DNA of 64,000 nt from Casuarius casuarius (lineage: Eukaryota; Chordata; Aves; Casuariiformes; Casuariidae): assembly GCA_003342895.1 (NCBI GenBank), contig PTFA01000395.1, forward strand, positions 506,394-570,393, given 5' to 3'. Made by a program: the position numbers and the translations under genes. Shown piece by piece: positions 47,401 to 61,740 of the stretch (position 1 is its first letter; each line of letters begins with the position of its first letter). A model generated the notes under the pieces. It was given only the letters and a program-made list of their open reading frames with translations, was not told the DNA's origin and ran no database searches.

Positions 47401-49923
47401 TCTTTGTTTCCATACTGCAACCACACAATCAGTTACCTTCTAAAGCAAGGAAATTCAGAACTTCAAAAAGGTAAAGTCTAATATTTTCATCTATTAAGAC
47501 TGCTGTTGATGTCTCCAGATTGAATCTGATACTTTCTGGAAGTGATTCAACATAACACTGATAAAATGTAGTGTTCTGTTTTTATTACACTGTAAACATA
47601 CATACAAAACTAAGCCTTAGAAAAGGGCAGAGGAAGAAATANGATTTGGGGATAGTGCTATATCCCTACATAATAACAATACTAGAATCCAAGCAGCAGA
47701 GGAAAATAGCCACAGTCCAAAGGTTCTTTGCTCAGTAATTCATTCAACTTAAAATAAAGCTGAAAGTAAAAATAAATGTAAAGGGAAACTGGGGAAGAGA
47801 GGCATAACTGATTTAATGTCACAATGTCTATCAACTGCCTGATAAGGGCAACAACTAACAAAACTGAAATACAAGTAGTGGTCTTAACTGTATGAAAATG
47901 AAAGTGTACTAGAGATGAAACAGTAAAACTTCTTCCTGCAGAAGCATATGAAATAGCAAGTCTTAATATTAAGAAGTGCAAGTACCATATAATGGACTTT
48001 GGACATCAGCCTCTGAGCACTGCTACCTGAATGTTTTTCTACATATTGTACTATTTACAGTCTCTCTTAGTGAACCGTGGTTATAGGACAAATATAGTGC
48101 ATTTTTAANCTAATTTTCCTTTAATTCTTTAAATTCAGGAATCCTTCTACAAAGAAATTTAAGAAAGTTTAAATGAGACTAGAAGAAGCATTTCTTATTT
48201 GAAGTTTTTCTCGTGAACTTTCTTCAAGAGAAGCAGAACCCTGTACTCAGATTTTGGGAGGTTAAATACTTTTTAATTTACTTCAGGAGTGCATTGGTAT
48301 GAACTTTTAAAGCATATAAGGCATGAACTTGAAAATATCTTTAGTTAGGGCAGTGCTTTTAACAATGAACTGTCTATAATTATAAACTCAAAGCAATTTA
48401 AAAATGGTACCTTGGGAAAAGCTGTGTACACTCAAGGTTGCACAGTACTGTATCCCTAATACAAATAAGAAACCCTTCAAACTTCATTAACACAAGATTT
48501 TTATACGCACTCAACTAACCTAACTCTGCTTCTTGCTTTCCTCTACTTTGCATGGTCTATAGTTCTCTGGATCTTCTCTCCTACACTTCCTACATGTACT
48601 CAAGACAACCTAAAGGGCCACCAATTTACCCTCAGGTAGATCATAAGTAATACAGAACAGACATCACATGAATGAAGGCAATTAAAGGTCTGTAAGCCAT
48701 GCTTAAGTCAGGCTTATTTCTACATATGACCTGCCAGCCAGTCAAGTTTTGATTCATGATAAGAACAACTCCTCCAAGTCTCCTCAGTACCCAAGGCAAC
48801 AAAACTCTTAAGATCAATCTTGACAGTAATCATACAAATGGCAGAACTTTGATACTTTACTGCCTTAAGAGTGGTCTGTGATCGCTTCACTAAAGCGGGG
48901 AGTGGAAGATGCAAGTGTATCTGTCCCAGACAACTAAAATAAGCACATCTCCCTTCCCTTAAGGGAAGATTCCTGCTAGTTCTGATGCTTCTGGCTGATC
49001 CTGCAGCTCTTTAAGAACAGTGATTGGAACTAGCATGGCTGTCATTTTCAGATAAGTGGCTAAATATACACTCTCTTGATGACTACACAGAAAAGACCTC
49101 ACGGGACACCTTCTGATGCAGAAAATCCATTGCAATGGCTCATCAAAATGACTTAGCTATTGGAAAGAAACATTTTCCCTCTGACAGAAACAGGGCAATG
49201 AAGAATCTCTGAGACTTTACATCTACAACACAGCACAAACTTGCACTGCAGCCTTGTTTTGACTCATACTAGAAGTCTTGTATACTACATATATTCTGAA
49301 GCCAACTGCAGCCCTGAGATATACCCAGTAAATTCAGAGTAAGGTCCTTCTGCAAGCTTTCTATTACAATATCATGATCAAGGTTGTACATGTGGGTGCA
49401 CTTTGAACATCTACTCTTAACNAGATCCACAATGAATAAATAAAGCACAACTTCAGAGGCTGCCAAGGCTGCTGAAAAAGAGTGACCTCTGATGACATTT
49501 ACAAAACCTAAAGATTTTTCAGAGTTAGTAAAATGAGGAAATCTTAAGGGTTAACCTTCATTCACACTATGACTTTGTTTCCAGTATTTTTCCATGGGTG
49601 AATTGTTTTCAAACGCTCTGGTACATAAGAAAAATTACTTTAAGTGGTTAGAAAATGAAATGGAAGCAGTCAGATTATCTTGAACAGCACTATTGGCCTT
49701 TTTTAATAAAAATGTACCTTGGCCAGTACGTGCTACATGAGTCAGGGCTCTCCAAAATTAAAATTCACTGTGTATGTTCCTGGAATATTACAATTCCATT
49801 TGTTCTGCAAAGAATTTTCTCCTTTGCAGGAAAAAGACCATTAAACAACATGTTCCTGTAAATCAAAATAGAAAATTGTGTGCGTTCTTCCTTTTCTCAG
49901 GTAACAAGGTCTAAAGATTCATT

Positions 49924-49939
49924 AAAAAAAAAAAAAAAA
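49924..49939. repeat. A16 homopolymer
   Basis: A simple A run in the 12.9-kb RYK intron, with no attached element that I recognise. Confidence 0.9.
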
Positions 49940-50569
49940 GTTTGCTTCACGCAGCTATAAAGATTAGTCAATCACCAGCAAGAGATGTAATTCTATCTCT
50001 NAGAACCATGGCAACCAAGACACTTTGCAAAGTTTAGAGTGGTTGGAAACTTCCTATCAGAAAGGAAAATCAAGCATTACAACTACACAAAAAAATCCTG
50101 CTGCAGAGCGAGAAGCACAATGAACAAGCCAAGTGCCAACTAAGTCTCTCATCTTTCTCATAAACAACCTATTCAGGTTATGCTGATCTACAGATTCCAA
50201 TATTCCAAGAATATTTCCAAACATGGTATGAATAAGTGTTCTTGTTCTTACTGGTAGGGAGATGCAGCTCTTTTAATGTTAAAGAAAGAATGAAGAGGAA
50301 TTATTCCATGTAGAAGTTTGAACATGAGAAAAGCTAAAACTTCCATAATGATTACAAACATATTATTGCTCAGTGAAACCATTACCTGTAACTAGGAAAG
50401 AACCACCGGATGACCAACATGAAGAATCTAGAAAAAGCAGGAACAAGTGACATTTTTTGCCCAGGGCGTATGATCTTTGTACTCAGAGGACTACTAGACT
50501 CTCCAGAAAGCTACCTGTAGTTTTGTTAACTGATACCCTGTTTTGTTTGTTTTAAACCTTTTTGGTTTA

Positions 50570-50615
50570 GATACCACATATTGATATTCCACATATTTAG
50601 ATATTCCACATATTG
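50570..50615. repeat. imperfect short tandem repeat (ATTCCACATATT type)
   Basis: Three adjacent units share CCACATATT preceded by GATA: ATACCACATATT, ATATTCCACATATT and ATATTCCACATATT with short spacers. They lie within a RYK intron. Confidence 0.8.
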
Positions 50616-53600
50616 AAGATTCAGGTATTCAGATGCATTCTCTCAGGTTTTAGATGATACAGCACAAAAAAAAGACATTTGTAATTACAAATTAAGATAT
50701 TTAATGAACATACACATGGGAAGTTTTGTCACTATCCAGGGTCTGTTGCAACTTATCTGTGGAGTGCACTATAGCTGGATGAAAAAAACAACCTCTTGCA
50801 GTCTAAGGCACCTGGAGTGAACCTCTGGCAACGAGGAATGGATCCCACCTTCAGACTGTATCTTTATAAAAAAAGGTGTTGAGATTTNGAGAGAAGTGTA
50901 TCCAGTTTTGCAGTCGTATCAGCTTACAAACTATGTAACAAAAAGCCACTTTATCAGTGGAAAATAATCCAATGACTTAACGAATAGTTCCAACGAAAAA
51001 CCCTAGACACTGAAGAGTCCAGTTCTCAGGGACAAATTCTGTGACGTACAAGAAACACCTCACCAGAATGCTGGAANACATCAGGAAATGAGGAAGTGGG
51101 AAAGGCAGACACAGGTATTGCTATAATCAGCGCCTAGTATCTTTACTTTTTGATCTTGCTGGCAAAAGAATCCGATCCCCAGGGAGAGGTGGGGAAGATA
51201 GGAAAGACAGGCAAACTGACAAAGCTGCAAACAAATTTCCCCTCAGAGTGGGAAATGCCCGCAGATGCAACTACCATCTGATGAGCATATCAGCCACAGC
51301 ATTCATTTTCTCCTGGATGTGAAATGAATAAACTGACAGCACATTCTCCTCTGTCCAAATTATTAGGAAGCAACTCGCCTTGAAAGGTTACAGATCTTGT
51401 AATACATTAACAACTGGGAAAGGAACATGAGAAAGAAAAGGTCTGTTACGATCAGCACATAAGGAGAGCCCAGATACAGTAGTGGAACTTGGAAACACTA
51501 TTAATCTGCTGTGACATTCACAGCATTACCTATCCTAGAAGCTTTTCCTTCTTTGANACACCCCCTACTGTATCAGAGGTCTTCTCCCAAAAGCCAATAT
51601 AAAGCAACTGCCTACAACTCAGAGAATACTTCTAGTCTTATCTATACTGCTTGTTGTAGACCAGTATCTTTCTTGACTTGTCCAGCAGATGATCACTTAA
51701 TCCACTAGCTTTACCAAGCTGCATAATGCAATGTTGTTATGATCAACTTAGCTTGAAACAGTAATGTCTAGCCAACAAAACCACCTGTACGCTCATACAC
51801 TGCTGTTTGTATCAGAGATGAAGGGTCATGTCCAGTGACATAGTAGACAACTGCACCAAGTAAGGTCACGTCTAGCCAAAGTTTCCATAGATTAAAGGCT
51901 TTTCTATCAGTTAGACTCTTAAACTGTTTCTATTGTTCCTCTGTAAACACTAAGATACATCAATGATACAACTTCAGTTTTTCCTTGCTGCCAACATCAA
52001 AGAAACTAATGTCAAAATGGGAAGACAAAGCTGCATCGGTCTCAGGAGTAGAGAGTTGCTTCCGATGGAGGATATTGCAATACTGTCTGGCCTACTAACA
52101 AAGCNTTTTGAACTTGACTGGAAGCTCTCATTGATTTTTTATCTAAGAATACAAAATTCCAGTTTTCATATTCATACTCCAGTTTTCCAGTGATCTTCTT
52201 AGCCCTGTCCAGATTTCCTCCTCTTTCAAGGGTTTTCTTCTACTGGGAATTCCAGATTTAAAGCAGCAGCTACTCTAACGTCAGAAAAGCCAATACAATG
52301 GTTCAAGCTTCTCAAGCTCTAATCCAGGTCAGAAGAGATGCCTTTCCTCTCAAGGAGATTATTGAAGTATATACCCTTTGTACTTTCTTCCTGACAGCAC
52401 ATGCTGAAATAGTTCCAGTTCACATTTTTCAGAGGTTCTGAAAAAGGCACTCCCCCCACATGCAGGATAGCAACCTGTTCTTTCTGTTGGGATAACTTAC
52501 GTACAATACATATAATCTTCCTTTTTCTTTCTTATAACCCTCCAGTTCTTGTTTTGTGCTCAGCAATACAGCTGCTTAAGTCAGTTTAATAGCTCTCATA
52601 CCCATATCCNTTTTGTGGTCTTGCCCTACTCCTTTGTTTGTCCCAAAACAGCACTGTGCATGTGGCTACAGGATGAATAAGATGAAGGAAAAATTCTGGT
52701 TAAGAGAATTTTTGCGTGTTTTTTTTCCAAGCAGACCAACTTCCCAATTTATTACATGACACAGCTACACATGCAGATGTTACAGCCAGGACAAGGAAGA
52801 GGCTCCTTAATATTGGTACTGCAAATGAAGCGCTGTAAGAAGAAAGGGGTATCTTTATAGAGTTTTTCCTCCTAGCAGCTTTTTGCTGCCCAAACCAGTA
52901 TTATTTCACAGAATAGNATCAGCAGAATCTATTATAAACTGTTTATCCATACAGACCCTTTTTAAAAGATGAGAAAATCTCTAAAGACTAAAGGGAATAC
53001 CCCTATTCCCTTAGNGCTATGCTCCCGTTTATCACAGCCAGTCAATCTTTCATTGCACGGTGAAGGGACAAGTGAAACTAGGATGCATACTGTGTGAAAG
53101 ATACAAGCCATTTCAAAGGAGATGCACAGCTTGAAGAGTAGATGGGAATGCCCATTTTAGTGAATTAATTAGGCAAGCAGTGATGGAAGGCAGCTAAACC
53201 GTGTTCTTGCAGATGTTGTCTTATCAATTAATCCCACGCTATACAGAGTTAACTGTGCTGTAGAGATGTCAAACTGTCCTAGCACACAATGACTTTGTTG
53301 CTCATAAAAGTGGTAGCTTTTGTGTCTCCAATTCAGGGAGGAGGAGAACTAAATGAGACAGAAAAGGTGATCATGGGCTATGATGAATGAGGCTCTGAAT
53401 TAGAGGGCCTTGTCATTCACATATTAGCACCATGCTTATGTGATACGGAACCCCCCAAAAACTCTACCTGAAGTGAATATGAAGCTTTTTCCAAGCGACT
53501 TTCCTACTCTACTGTTTTTTTATTATATGCATACATCTGATTGCTTGAGAACCATATTAACAATAGTAGATGGTTGCTTACTCTAAGCAAGATATTTTCT

Positions 53601-54200
53601 TTCTGAAAAAAATGCCACAGAATGGATAGCAGAAAGATTCAACTCAACTAGCAGCTTCGCTAAGCTCCCCCTTTCTCTTTTAAATTCTTATTTAAGTTAC
53701 TAGCCAGGCAAAAAATGTAAAATTCTTACAGAAGCCTAAATCTCTCTCTTTTTCGCTTTGAAAAGAGAATTAAAGAAATCTTAAAATAATATACCAATTA
53801 CAAAAATAATCAATGAAGTAACCGCTGTACAAGGAGTTTAATAGGACTGTTGTAACACAAGCATAAGCTGCTGCAAAACACCTATAATGATGAATGCAGA
53901 GAATTGATTCTGGATACACGCTGTAGGATACATGTAATAGTTCTACACTTTTTTTTTTTTTTGAAGAAATATATTCTCAGTGATTTAAATCATAATAGGA
54001 AGATCTTAAGAAATAAGGAATAAAGTATGTTAAGATCTGTATAAATTCAGTTTAGAAGATAATTCATTTAAATGATGGCAGAAACTAAGCCCTATTCTTT
54101 TGTACCACCGTGCATGTTTATAAACGATGCTGCAAAGCCTTGCAGGTGCAACTTTTCAGCAATTTGTGGGAAAGAGGCTGTAAATGGATAGAACAGTCAC

Positions 54201-54205
54201 ATATA

Positions 54206-54235
<30 letters not shown>
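54201..54235. repeat. (TG)n(TA)n microsatellite
   Basis: A run of TG dinucleotides passes directly into TA dinucleotides, followed by an A5T9 stretch. It lies about 290 bases below the glycine-loop exon of RYK, on the intron side of its donor. Confidence 0.9.
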
Positions 54236-54236
<1 letters not shown>

Positions 54237-54527
54237 AAATTTTTTTTCCTTGATAACTTACAAGACTTGATAGGCAAAAGTATTCAAGATGCATTAGTTG
54301 AAGGCAGTGGTGGAGAATACGCAGGTTTTTCTTCCATACAAGATTTCTACTCTTTCTTACTGATGGCAGCATCTAAATTGCTTTTGCTTTTCAAGNAGTA
54401 AGCATTTGAGGTTTTATGTTTGTTGGGGGATGGGGGAACGTTAAAGATTTCTCAGCATGTACCACAGCACAAACCACTGAATGCAAAAAAACAAAATTTT
54501 TAAAAAAAAACACTTATGTAATCATAC

Positions 54528-54614
54528 CTTTAACAGTTTTGACAAAAACCTGTTTCTCTTTACTGGGGTCTTTTTCCTCTATTAGAATTCCATGGAAAAT
54601 GCGCCCAAATGTGC
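54528..54614 (-). CDS. RYK: RYK coding exon: glycine loop and VAIK-like lysine
   Basis: The exon is 87 bases. It completes a Gly codon, giving the loop G-T-F-G-R-I-F-H-G, continues ILIEEKDPSKEKQ, and ends FVKTVK with the first base of Asp. The loop keeps GxFG but the segment is unusual for a kinase, as is normal for RYK. The Lys of FVKTV sits at the position of the ATP-anchoring lysine in active kinases. The acceptor is TTTTCATAG at 54615-54616, and the donor GTATGATT is acceptable but not strong. It is isolated: the next downstream exon lies 12.9 kb away across the largest intron in the window. Confidence 0.96.
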
Positions 54615-57600
54615 CTATGAAAAGAACGTACAATTACTTAGTGTTATGTAGTTATAATACATTGATAAAGTTAACAGCATTTAGTATCTATTAAGAAAAC
54701 ATTACNCTAAAATGCATTCTTATTAGCCACAGCAGAAAGTTAGGAATAAAGATAAAATGTGAAGTCCCAAATACCCTATTAAATCAGCAAAACTATTACA
54801 ATAAAAAACCCAACCACTTCTCCAGCAGAAGGTGAATTCAGAACTTCCTTTACTAAACACACAACGTTTAGATAACTTGCTTCAGTTCAAGANAGTTCAA
54901 GAGAAAAATAAGAGAAAAAAAGCACAAACAAGAGGCAAAGTGAATCAACAACAGCAACAGAATCCAATTAAATATCAATATTGATGACAGTTCACAGCCC
55001 TTATCTACTGCCTGCACTAAACCCCTCCAGCCCTCTTCCTTTTCTCATATAGTCAGGAATTCCCCAATCAAAACATTTCTCACCAAGAGATGAAATTTTT
55101 TTGGAAATGTTCACAGGGAAATACTGGATTCAGCAAAACATCCCTCTCCATGGNAGAGTCTGAATTGTTCAAATGTTTCACCTTAGCTGGGAGTTTGTTC
55201 AGTCTGCTTTCAAAATTTTTCATACACAAGTGTTAACAAACCTATTGCTAGAAGAAAAGCACTACTGAACATCTGGAATGAAAACAATTTCAACACTGTA
55301 ACACCCTCAGAATTAACTTTTTACAGAACTGGGGATGGCAATGACTNTGTGTCATGTTTTTGTTAAAATTGGAAAAACTACTTTCCAGCTAGATCACCNT
55401 TCTTTAATAATCCCTTTTCCTCTCAAAAGAAATCCTCACTGAAAGTGATTAACTGACAGAACAGTACCAANTATCATGGGAACAATATGTGTCATCTTTA
55501 TACAGTCTGCTCTTATGTTATATCCCTTTCTCTTTCCCACTGATTTGCCTCATCTAATTAGGTTGAGCGATCTTTGACAGGGATTGTCTTAGTCTGGCTG
55601 TACATCTTCTAGCATAAAGTGTGGTTCTCCTTTAGTTCCTAAGCACTCAGCAGAGACAATGAAATGTTTTTATCATCTAGCATGGAATTATAAGTAAAGT
55701 CTTTGAGACAAAGATCTTGAAATCCTAATCTGATTAAAAGGCAGTTTAACTAAGGAAACTGCAGGCAATCATAATACGCAGTATTTATTATTTTTGCTGC
55801 TAAAGAAAACCTCCCTATCTTGGTTCTTGAAAACAACATAACTGAAGTGCTTTAAATACACATTTCTAACACTCAGCAATTCAGAAAAGCCAATAAAAGG
55901 AAGATAGCTTGATACCATGACATGTTTCANTACAAGACGTTGTCTATTTATTTTCAAATGCTGGAATTAAAGAGAATGGAGGAAGCATGCAAAAGCAATT
56001 ATGACTAGAAAATAATTTTCATGTAATGCAGTATTTAAATATAGTATGACTGTAACACAGCATGCTTGTATAGCCCACGGTTTTATTTTTTATTGGTACA
56101 CTGAAAGANAGTTCTGCTAAGATGCAAGTCTATCATTAGTATGCTAGAATACTTACAGACAGCATCCTGCACCTGCCCTCTAGACTTCTGCCTCGTCCTC
56201 CTGCGGGCTTCTTGCCGATTATGCTATTAGCTTTCCAGATTGAACACCTGAGCCACTTGTCTGCTTCACCAGAAAATGGTAAAAGGTTGACCTACTGTCA
56301 ACACCTGTTCCATTTACTGACATGTAACAGTTTCATTAGAAACAGCTTTTATCCTTTTTTTTTTCCCTTCTTAGACACCTACATTTTGCCTTACATCTAA
56401 TAAAATATGAGTTCAATGCAGGCTCAAAATCATGTGCTGCTTAAGTCCAGCATTACACACCACCATATTTGAAGAGGAGGTGGCTGAGTCTTCCTGTCAC
56501 CAACAAGAGGAACAAGTTCAGGACACATGAACATAAAGGAGACAGGGCCTGCATTTTCTTCTTCCCTCACACATTCTCAGTCCCTGAGCTTTGCATTTTC
56601 CAACTGATTAAATCACGGCAGAACCACAATCCCTTAAATAATTATTAAAGGGTTAAAATACTTTAAGTGATTGACAATAGTTCAAGTTTCCAACGAATCT
56701 CTGGCTAAGATTTGCAAGATATCTAAGTTCCATAGGCAGCACTTGGGAATTCTTGAAAATTTTATTCAAGCATTTGTTATTCATTTCTTCAGCTCTGAAG
56801 CACTTTTATTCTTAGATCACATAGAGAACCAGTTTTGCTATAATCCCAAAATCGAACAGGTGATTTTTGATCAGGATCTGACTTCTAGTCCTTTGATTAA
56901 CTTTTGAAGGTTTTAATAGACTCTAAACTGATTTCCTGACAGAAATCTCAAATGCAAATTGCAGGCCAAGAAANAAGATCCCACTATTAATTGGGTCTGG
57001 ATTTGCATTCAACAGCTTTTTAATCTAGAGCCAGCAGAATACGATATCCCTATCATTCTGTGGTAAGCATCAGAAGCATAGCTGTGGCACAAACTGAGGT
57101 TACGAATCTGCTTCTAGTCATCAGATAACTCCTAACATTAAGGCTACAGGTAACAAACAGCATGAAGGAACCAAAACATATTCTACATGCGACGGAAGCT
57201 TTCTGTAGAACTAACATTACAGCTGAGAAAGAGGAGCCTGCCTAAAGATTTAAAGGCTTATATTAAATGGGGAATTCTAGCATNCTCCTGTTGTTTTCCA
57301 GATAAGGAATCAAAGTAATTAGCAATTCTGCCTGCAAAGGATGAGGACTACTTAATAGCTCAGATCTCTAGCTCAGAAAAGNCTGAATTCTGATCAAGCT
57401 CAGGGGACATCGGCTTAAGAGATAAGCTGCAGTTGTAAAGATTACTGACATGAAACAAACATTTAAGCCTATTGCCAAAAGTCAACACCAGCAAGAACCA
57501 AGTAAAACCGTACAAGAACACTTTCAAACTAAACTTTAAACAAAGAATCAAGTAATCCTTAAGTTTTTCACATCGGAGCTGTTAAATTTGCATCTGTTAG

Positions 57601-58038
57601 TTTCCAAATTAGAAACTGTTAAATGGATGCTGNGTGAGTTTAAATGACTGAAGGTCTTTTTTGTTTAAGTGAAGTCTTCCTGCAGCAATTTAGGAAAATG
57701 AGTTAGTTGCTACTTAGTCACAACTGATCATCTCATCTTTTAGCCATCTAACACCTGCTTTGACTTTTTTAAAGGACCAGATTATCAAGAGGGACAAGCT
57801 GAATTATTTACTTTTCACAATCGGTCACTTCCCCTGTTCTAACGAACTCTGAAAACTGCTTCCCTCCTACCCCCCAAATGTAAACACCATTCATCATTCA
57901 TTCCTTCCACCTAGATCTTATGAAGATCAGAATCATCTTCTATGAAGAATTTCCACAAAATTTAGCCATAAAAGATAGCTACACCATATTGTAAATACAC
58001 CATGTTGTAACCAACAAGTGTCCGAGTCCTGTAAATAC
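54615..58038 (-). other. RYK intron, unique AT-rich sequence
   Basis: This 3.4-kb intron has donor GTATTT and acceptor TTTTCATAG. It contains many single N calls. I see no repeat family or reading frame of interest. Confidence 0.88.
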
Positions 58039-58164
58039 CTTCTTGGAGTACATCCTTTAGAGTTATCCTCTCTCTGGAGATGGCTATGTCCTTCACTTTA
58101 GCTTTTGCTTCCATTAGAGTGACACTTTTAAGATCATTCTTCTCTATTCGTAATGTAGGATAAC
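58039..58164 (-). CDS. RYK: RYK coding exon: entry to kinase-like domain
   Basis: The exon has 126 bases. It completes the Ser split from the upstream exon and encodes YPTLRIEKNDLKSVTLMEAK, then continues with KVKDIAISRERITLKDVLQE. This is the segment leading into the N-lobe and the first half of the glycine loop (LQEG, with Gly split across the next junction). The acceptor is CTCAG at 58165-58166. The donor GTATTT departs from the usual GTAAGT but keeps GT. Compared with the human protein as I remember it, differences are conservative, for example KSVTLM for RSVTLL. An open frame runs on through the donor into the intron, but this is read-through and not the spliced product. Confidence 0.96.
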
Positions 58165-60556
58165 CTGAGGAGCCAGCAGAGCCAAACAAACCAATATAAA
58201 TACCCTTATTATGAGACTGCAAGCACATTGCTTCCCCTCAGCACCACCTACAGGTGTAAAGACATACAAGCAGTGTATACTTAAGAAGAGCAGGTATAAT
58301 ATTAAACAACAAAAACGCAGAGAGAAACCACATGAATGTCATAATCTGAAAAAAAAAGTTACACAGGGAATTTTATAGAATGTTATGCAATCAAGTCTTG
58401 TTATTAACATAAGGTAAATAAAACTCTGTATTACATACTGAGGCTCGTTAACACAACCGTGCAGTTCACTGACATCAAGGAAATAAAGATTATGGTCAGC
58501 AACTGTCTCGAGACTTCGTGGAATGAAAAAAATGTTTTCCCCATGCACCGTGGGAGGAACACAAAAAGCAAAACTAGCAGTGCCCTCCTCTGGGCATGAG
58601 ACACATCTAGAAATACTAATATATTCTTCAGAAAGGCCTGAATATTTTTGTACTAAGACCACAATTTATTAGAGGAAAACCTTGAGAATCATTTTCATCA
58701 TCAGTTTTAAATGTTACTGAAAACAAGGATACTATGACCACAAAAGGCCTAAAAACATTCTTCCTGTTTATTTTGTGTTTTTATTTTTGCATTCATTTTC
58801 ACTGTCTCCCATTTTACTGTGGCTGTCACACAACACCTAAAGGTCATTTTGAAACAATACAGATGAATACAGCAATCAAACAGATACCATTAAAGTACAG
58901 CAAATACCAAACTTATCAGGGTGAGGAGGGTTTAACAATCAATATGAGTTTGCACTGTAGGCCACCTTCGCGGCAAGTGTTCCTCTCTGATTTTGCAAGA
59001 GGTTCATTAATGAGTTTCCAGTGGTCATATTCAAGTTAACCAAATGGTGTCACTTTGTGGGCCAACCTAAAAAGTGGACAGTTGATATGACATCAGCAGC
59101 ACTGGGATCAGATGTAAAAAATAAAAAGGGGGTGGTGGTAGGGGAGCAGTTAAAGAACTAGATGTATTCTAAGGTCTTCTCCAAACTCTGTCGGAAGTTC
59201 AGTTTCAGTTTGGCAATACCCACTCTTTTCAGAAAGACAGCAATTTGAGATTAACAGAAAGACAGTTCATTCCTCCTGCCTGGCTTTGCTAAAAGGTCAG
59301 ACTCTCTCATTTTTCTCACTTTTTAACATAAGCCCCCACCCTCTTTTTACNTCTTTTAAAGCAGGTTTTCCAACAGTAGCTTAAGCCAATATAAGTTTGG
59401 GGTAATACAGTCCTGCCTTCTTGCAATGCTCAGTCATGCAGACCCATATCCCTCTTGGCACCAATATCAGTGCTTGGACAGCTACGCGACAAGCCAGTTC
59501 AGAGAGCCGAGTCAAGCAGAAACCAATTGCTTTACAAAATAAGTCAGTTTTTGGCCAGCTCAGCTGCCTGAATTGGCTTGCAACCTAGCTGCATTAGTGC
59601 CAGCACAAGGGAAAAGGTAAAGTTGGTGTGACCACAAGATTTTAGGTGAGATTAAGCAGCCAGAGAACCGCACACCAAGTGCTGCATCAAATCCTCCTGT
59701 TTAATTTCAAATCCTGCATGTGAGAAGATATTTCCACCCCTATACCCTCCAGCTGTCCCTACACTCTAACCACTTCCTTCATCAGACTTATACTGCATGG
59801 AATATCCTTCTACAATAGAGGACAAAACAATTTGAGAAGTAAACACGCCACAGATTTTAAAATACCTTTAGTAATTATAGAATTAACACAAAACATAAGT
59901 TTCCACTTTATAGTACAGCTAGTATCAGTTACCAGATCAGTCCATTACACAGTATATAAACCATTGCCCCTTCACCCTTTCTTTTACTACACTGCTGTTT
60001 TTTCCTCTAACTTCCTTGTAAAACCTTTTTCCTTTTATTTCCTCTGTTGCTTGGAACAACAAAGTGAAAAGAATAAACATCAGCAATATGCACTGATGAC
60101 CACACTTGTTTTGGTCATGGCAACTGATCTTGGGCTATATGGATCCTTCTACTTGCTGTTCTCTCTTCCAACTCTACATCTTCCTCTGTTTGGTACTGCA
60201 TAAGGCAGCTTCTTCCCAGTGTTAACAAAACAGATGCTTCACAGATACTGGTGAAGTCCTCACGTTAGACTGATCGAGGTAGAGGGAGAAAGTCTCATTG
60301 GATAAAACACAGGATCATACTCATGTGGTGACTCCTGGGCGCCAGTACATATGGAGGCCTCAATCCTGACTGAAATGGATGGGGAAAAAAACCCACACAC
60401 CACATTAACTCAGAACAAGCAAACTGATAAGAGCCAGGAGGTTATTCATGCTCTTCTGTTCTCCTCAATATTAAATCAGGGTGACTTCAACCACCAACAC
60501 CCCAGGTGTGTCCAAGATGGTCTGCTGCATGGTTCTGTAAACAGATTAACACTTAC
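58165..60556 (-). other. RYK intron, unique sequence
   Basis: This 2.4-kb intron has donor GTAAGTG and acceptor CTCAG. Two open frames of just over 100 codons (58339-58662 minus, 58734-59039 plus) and one of 123 codons (59832-60203 plus) lack splice context and recognisable motifs, so I treat them as chance. Confidence 0.88.
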
Positions 60557-60657
60557 TGGTTACTGGCGTTGCATTGTTTGGCGTGTCAGCTCTCAAGTAC
60601 TGCGTTGTCTGCGTGGAAGGCTGGGATAAACCTTGTGAGCTACTGCTGTCACTAATG
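60557..60657 (-). CDS. RYK: RYK coding exon: cytoplasmic juxtamembrane segment
   Basis: This is the most 5' RYK exon in the window, 101 bases, beginning with the third base of a Ser codon. It encodes a polar stretch starting ISDSSSSQGLSQ and ending RADTPNNATPVT, followed by the first base of the next Ser codon. The run is rich in Ser, Thr and Gln and links the membrane helix to the kinase-like domain, just inside the cell membrane in the family. The acceptor is AAACAG (CT on plus at 60658-60659). The donor is a strong GTAAGTG just below 60557. The phase matches the exon at 58039-58164. The adjoining transmembrane exon was not found up to 64000. Confidence 0.93.
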
Positions 60658-61740
60658 CTGTTTCAAAACAAAAATGGACATGAACATGACTGTTTAAATT
60701 CAAAAATTCAAAATCAGCATATCAAAATTAAACACATTTTCCAAACTAGACTTTGGAAGGATGACATCTTTTTGAAGTCTCTTACATGGCAAGCTATATT
60801 TCAGGCAATTTAAAAAGCTTAGCACTTCTGTACTTTGAGAATGACTCCCTCATATTTGTTCACAGACTTTGCTCTTTTTCCAGTATGTTTTCCCAACTTT
60901 TGAGGAAAAAAGGGTGCCAAAGCATTTATTCCAAGAGCCCGACTGTCATATCAAGAACAAGAAAACCAAGGCAGTCTTCTATGTATTTGGTTCTCAGTAC
61001 CAACATCCCACTGAGAATCAACACTTTGAAAGACGCAGACTGAGCCAAACAGAAAGGTACAGATCCCTCACACATGCNGAATGGCTGCCTGACAGCAGCA
61101 AACAGGCACTAGTGATGCCCAGCAAAGAGTATAAGAAAAGGGTAAGCAAAGTGATACCTCCCTCACGTACTCTCCTGATTCTCCAAGGACTCATAGTTCT
61201 GGGGCCTCCTGAGCTACCAATGAATTTTATTCCATTAATTTGTATAGTCCCTCTTTGTACTTACGTAAACCTTTGGCACCTATAACTCCCTGCAAAGCTG
61301 AACTATACTTTGGTTGAAAGAGCATCTCTAGCATCATCATCTGCTAGTTCTGTTTGATGCCCTATAGTTCCTGTGCTGGAACAAACATTGAACTGTTCCC
61401 TAGTTCACTGTTGCAAATGGTTGTTCATCCCACACCACTGTACTTTTAAGTTCTCTCTTTCACAGACCAAAGTGTCCTACCCCCACTGAGCTAGCATTTA
61501 CATGGAAATGTAACAACCCTAATAGTACGTTCCCAATTAGCAACAGTCAGCCCCAAACCATTGTTTTACACAATTAAAATTACTTTCTCCCTTGTANTTC
61601 ACATACTGTTTGCCTACACTGTATTTCATTTGTCATCTTTCTTCTTGAAAGACCATCCTGCAATTCTCTAACCCTCACTTCCATTAGCCTAATATTAGCT
61701 CCTTACTGTTCACCTGTATTTTCCAGATCACCTGAATCCT

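Larger units (their letters stand above)
41584..54527 (-). other. largest RYK intron in window (12.9 kb)
   Basis: This intron separates the alpha-C exon from the glycine-loop exon. It is AT-rich, apart from a moderately GC-richer patch at about 41.8-43.2 kb that includes a purine tract near 42448-42486. It holds short tandem duplications (44381-44410, 50570-50615), an AAAAC-type simple repeat (43989-44020) and a TG/TA repeat (54201-54235). I found no exon-like segment with splice sites, no LINE reading frame and no RNA gene. Confidence 0.85.

Noticed and set aside
57962..58228. An 88-codon minus-strand frame containing RYK sequence
   Set aside because: Only 58039-58164 is coding. The frame starts in the upstream intron and runs through a GT donor, so the ends are intron read-through, not a separate small protein.
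58339..58662. A 107-codon minus-strand frame just upstream of a RYK exon
   Set aside because: It does not match the RYK juxtamembrane or transmembrane sequence. The true upstream exon at 60557-60657 joins in phase without it.
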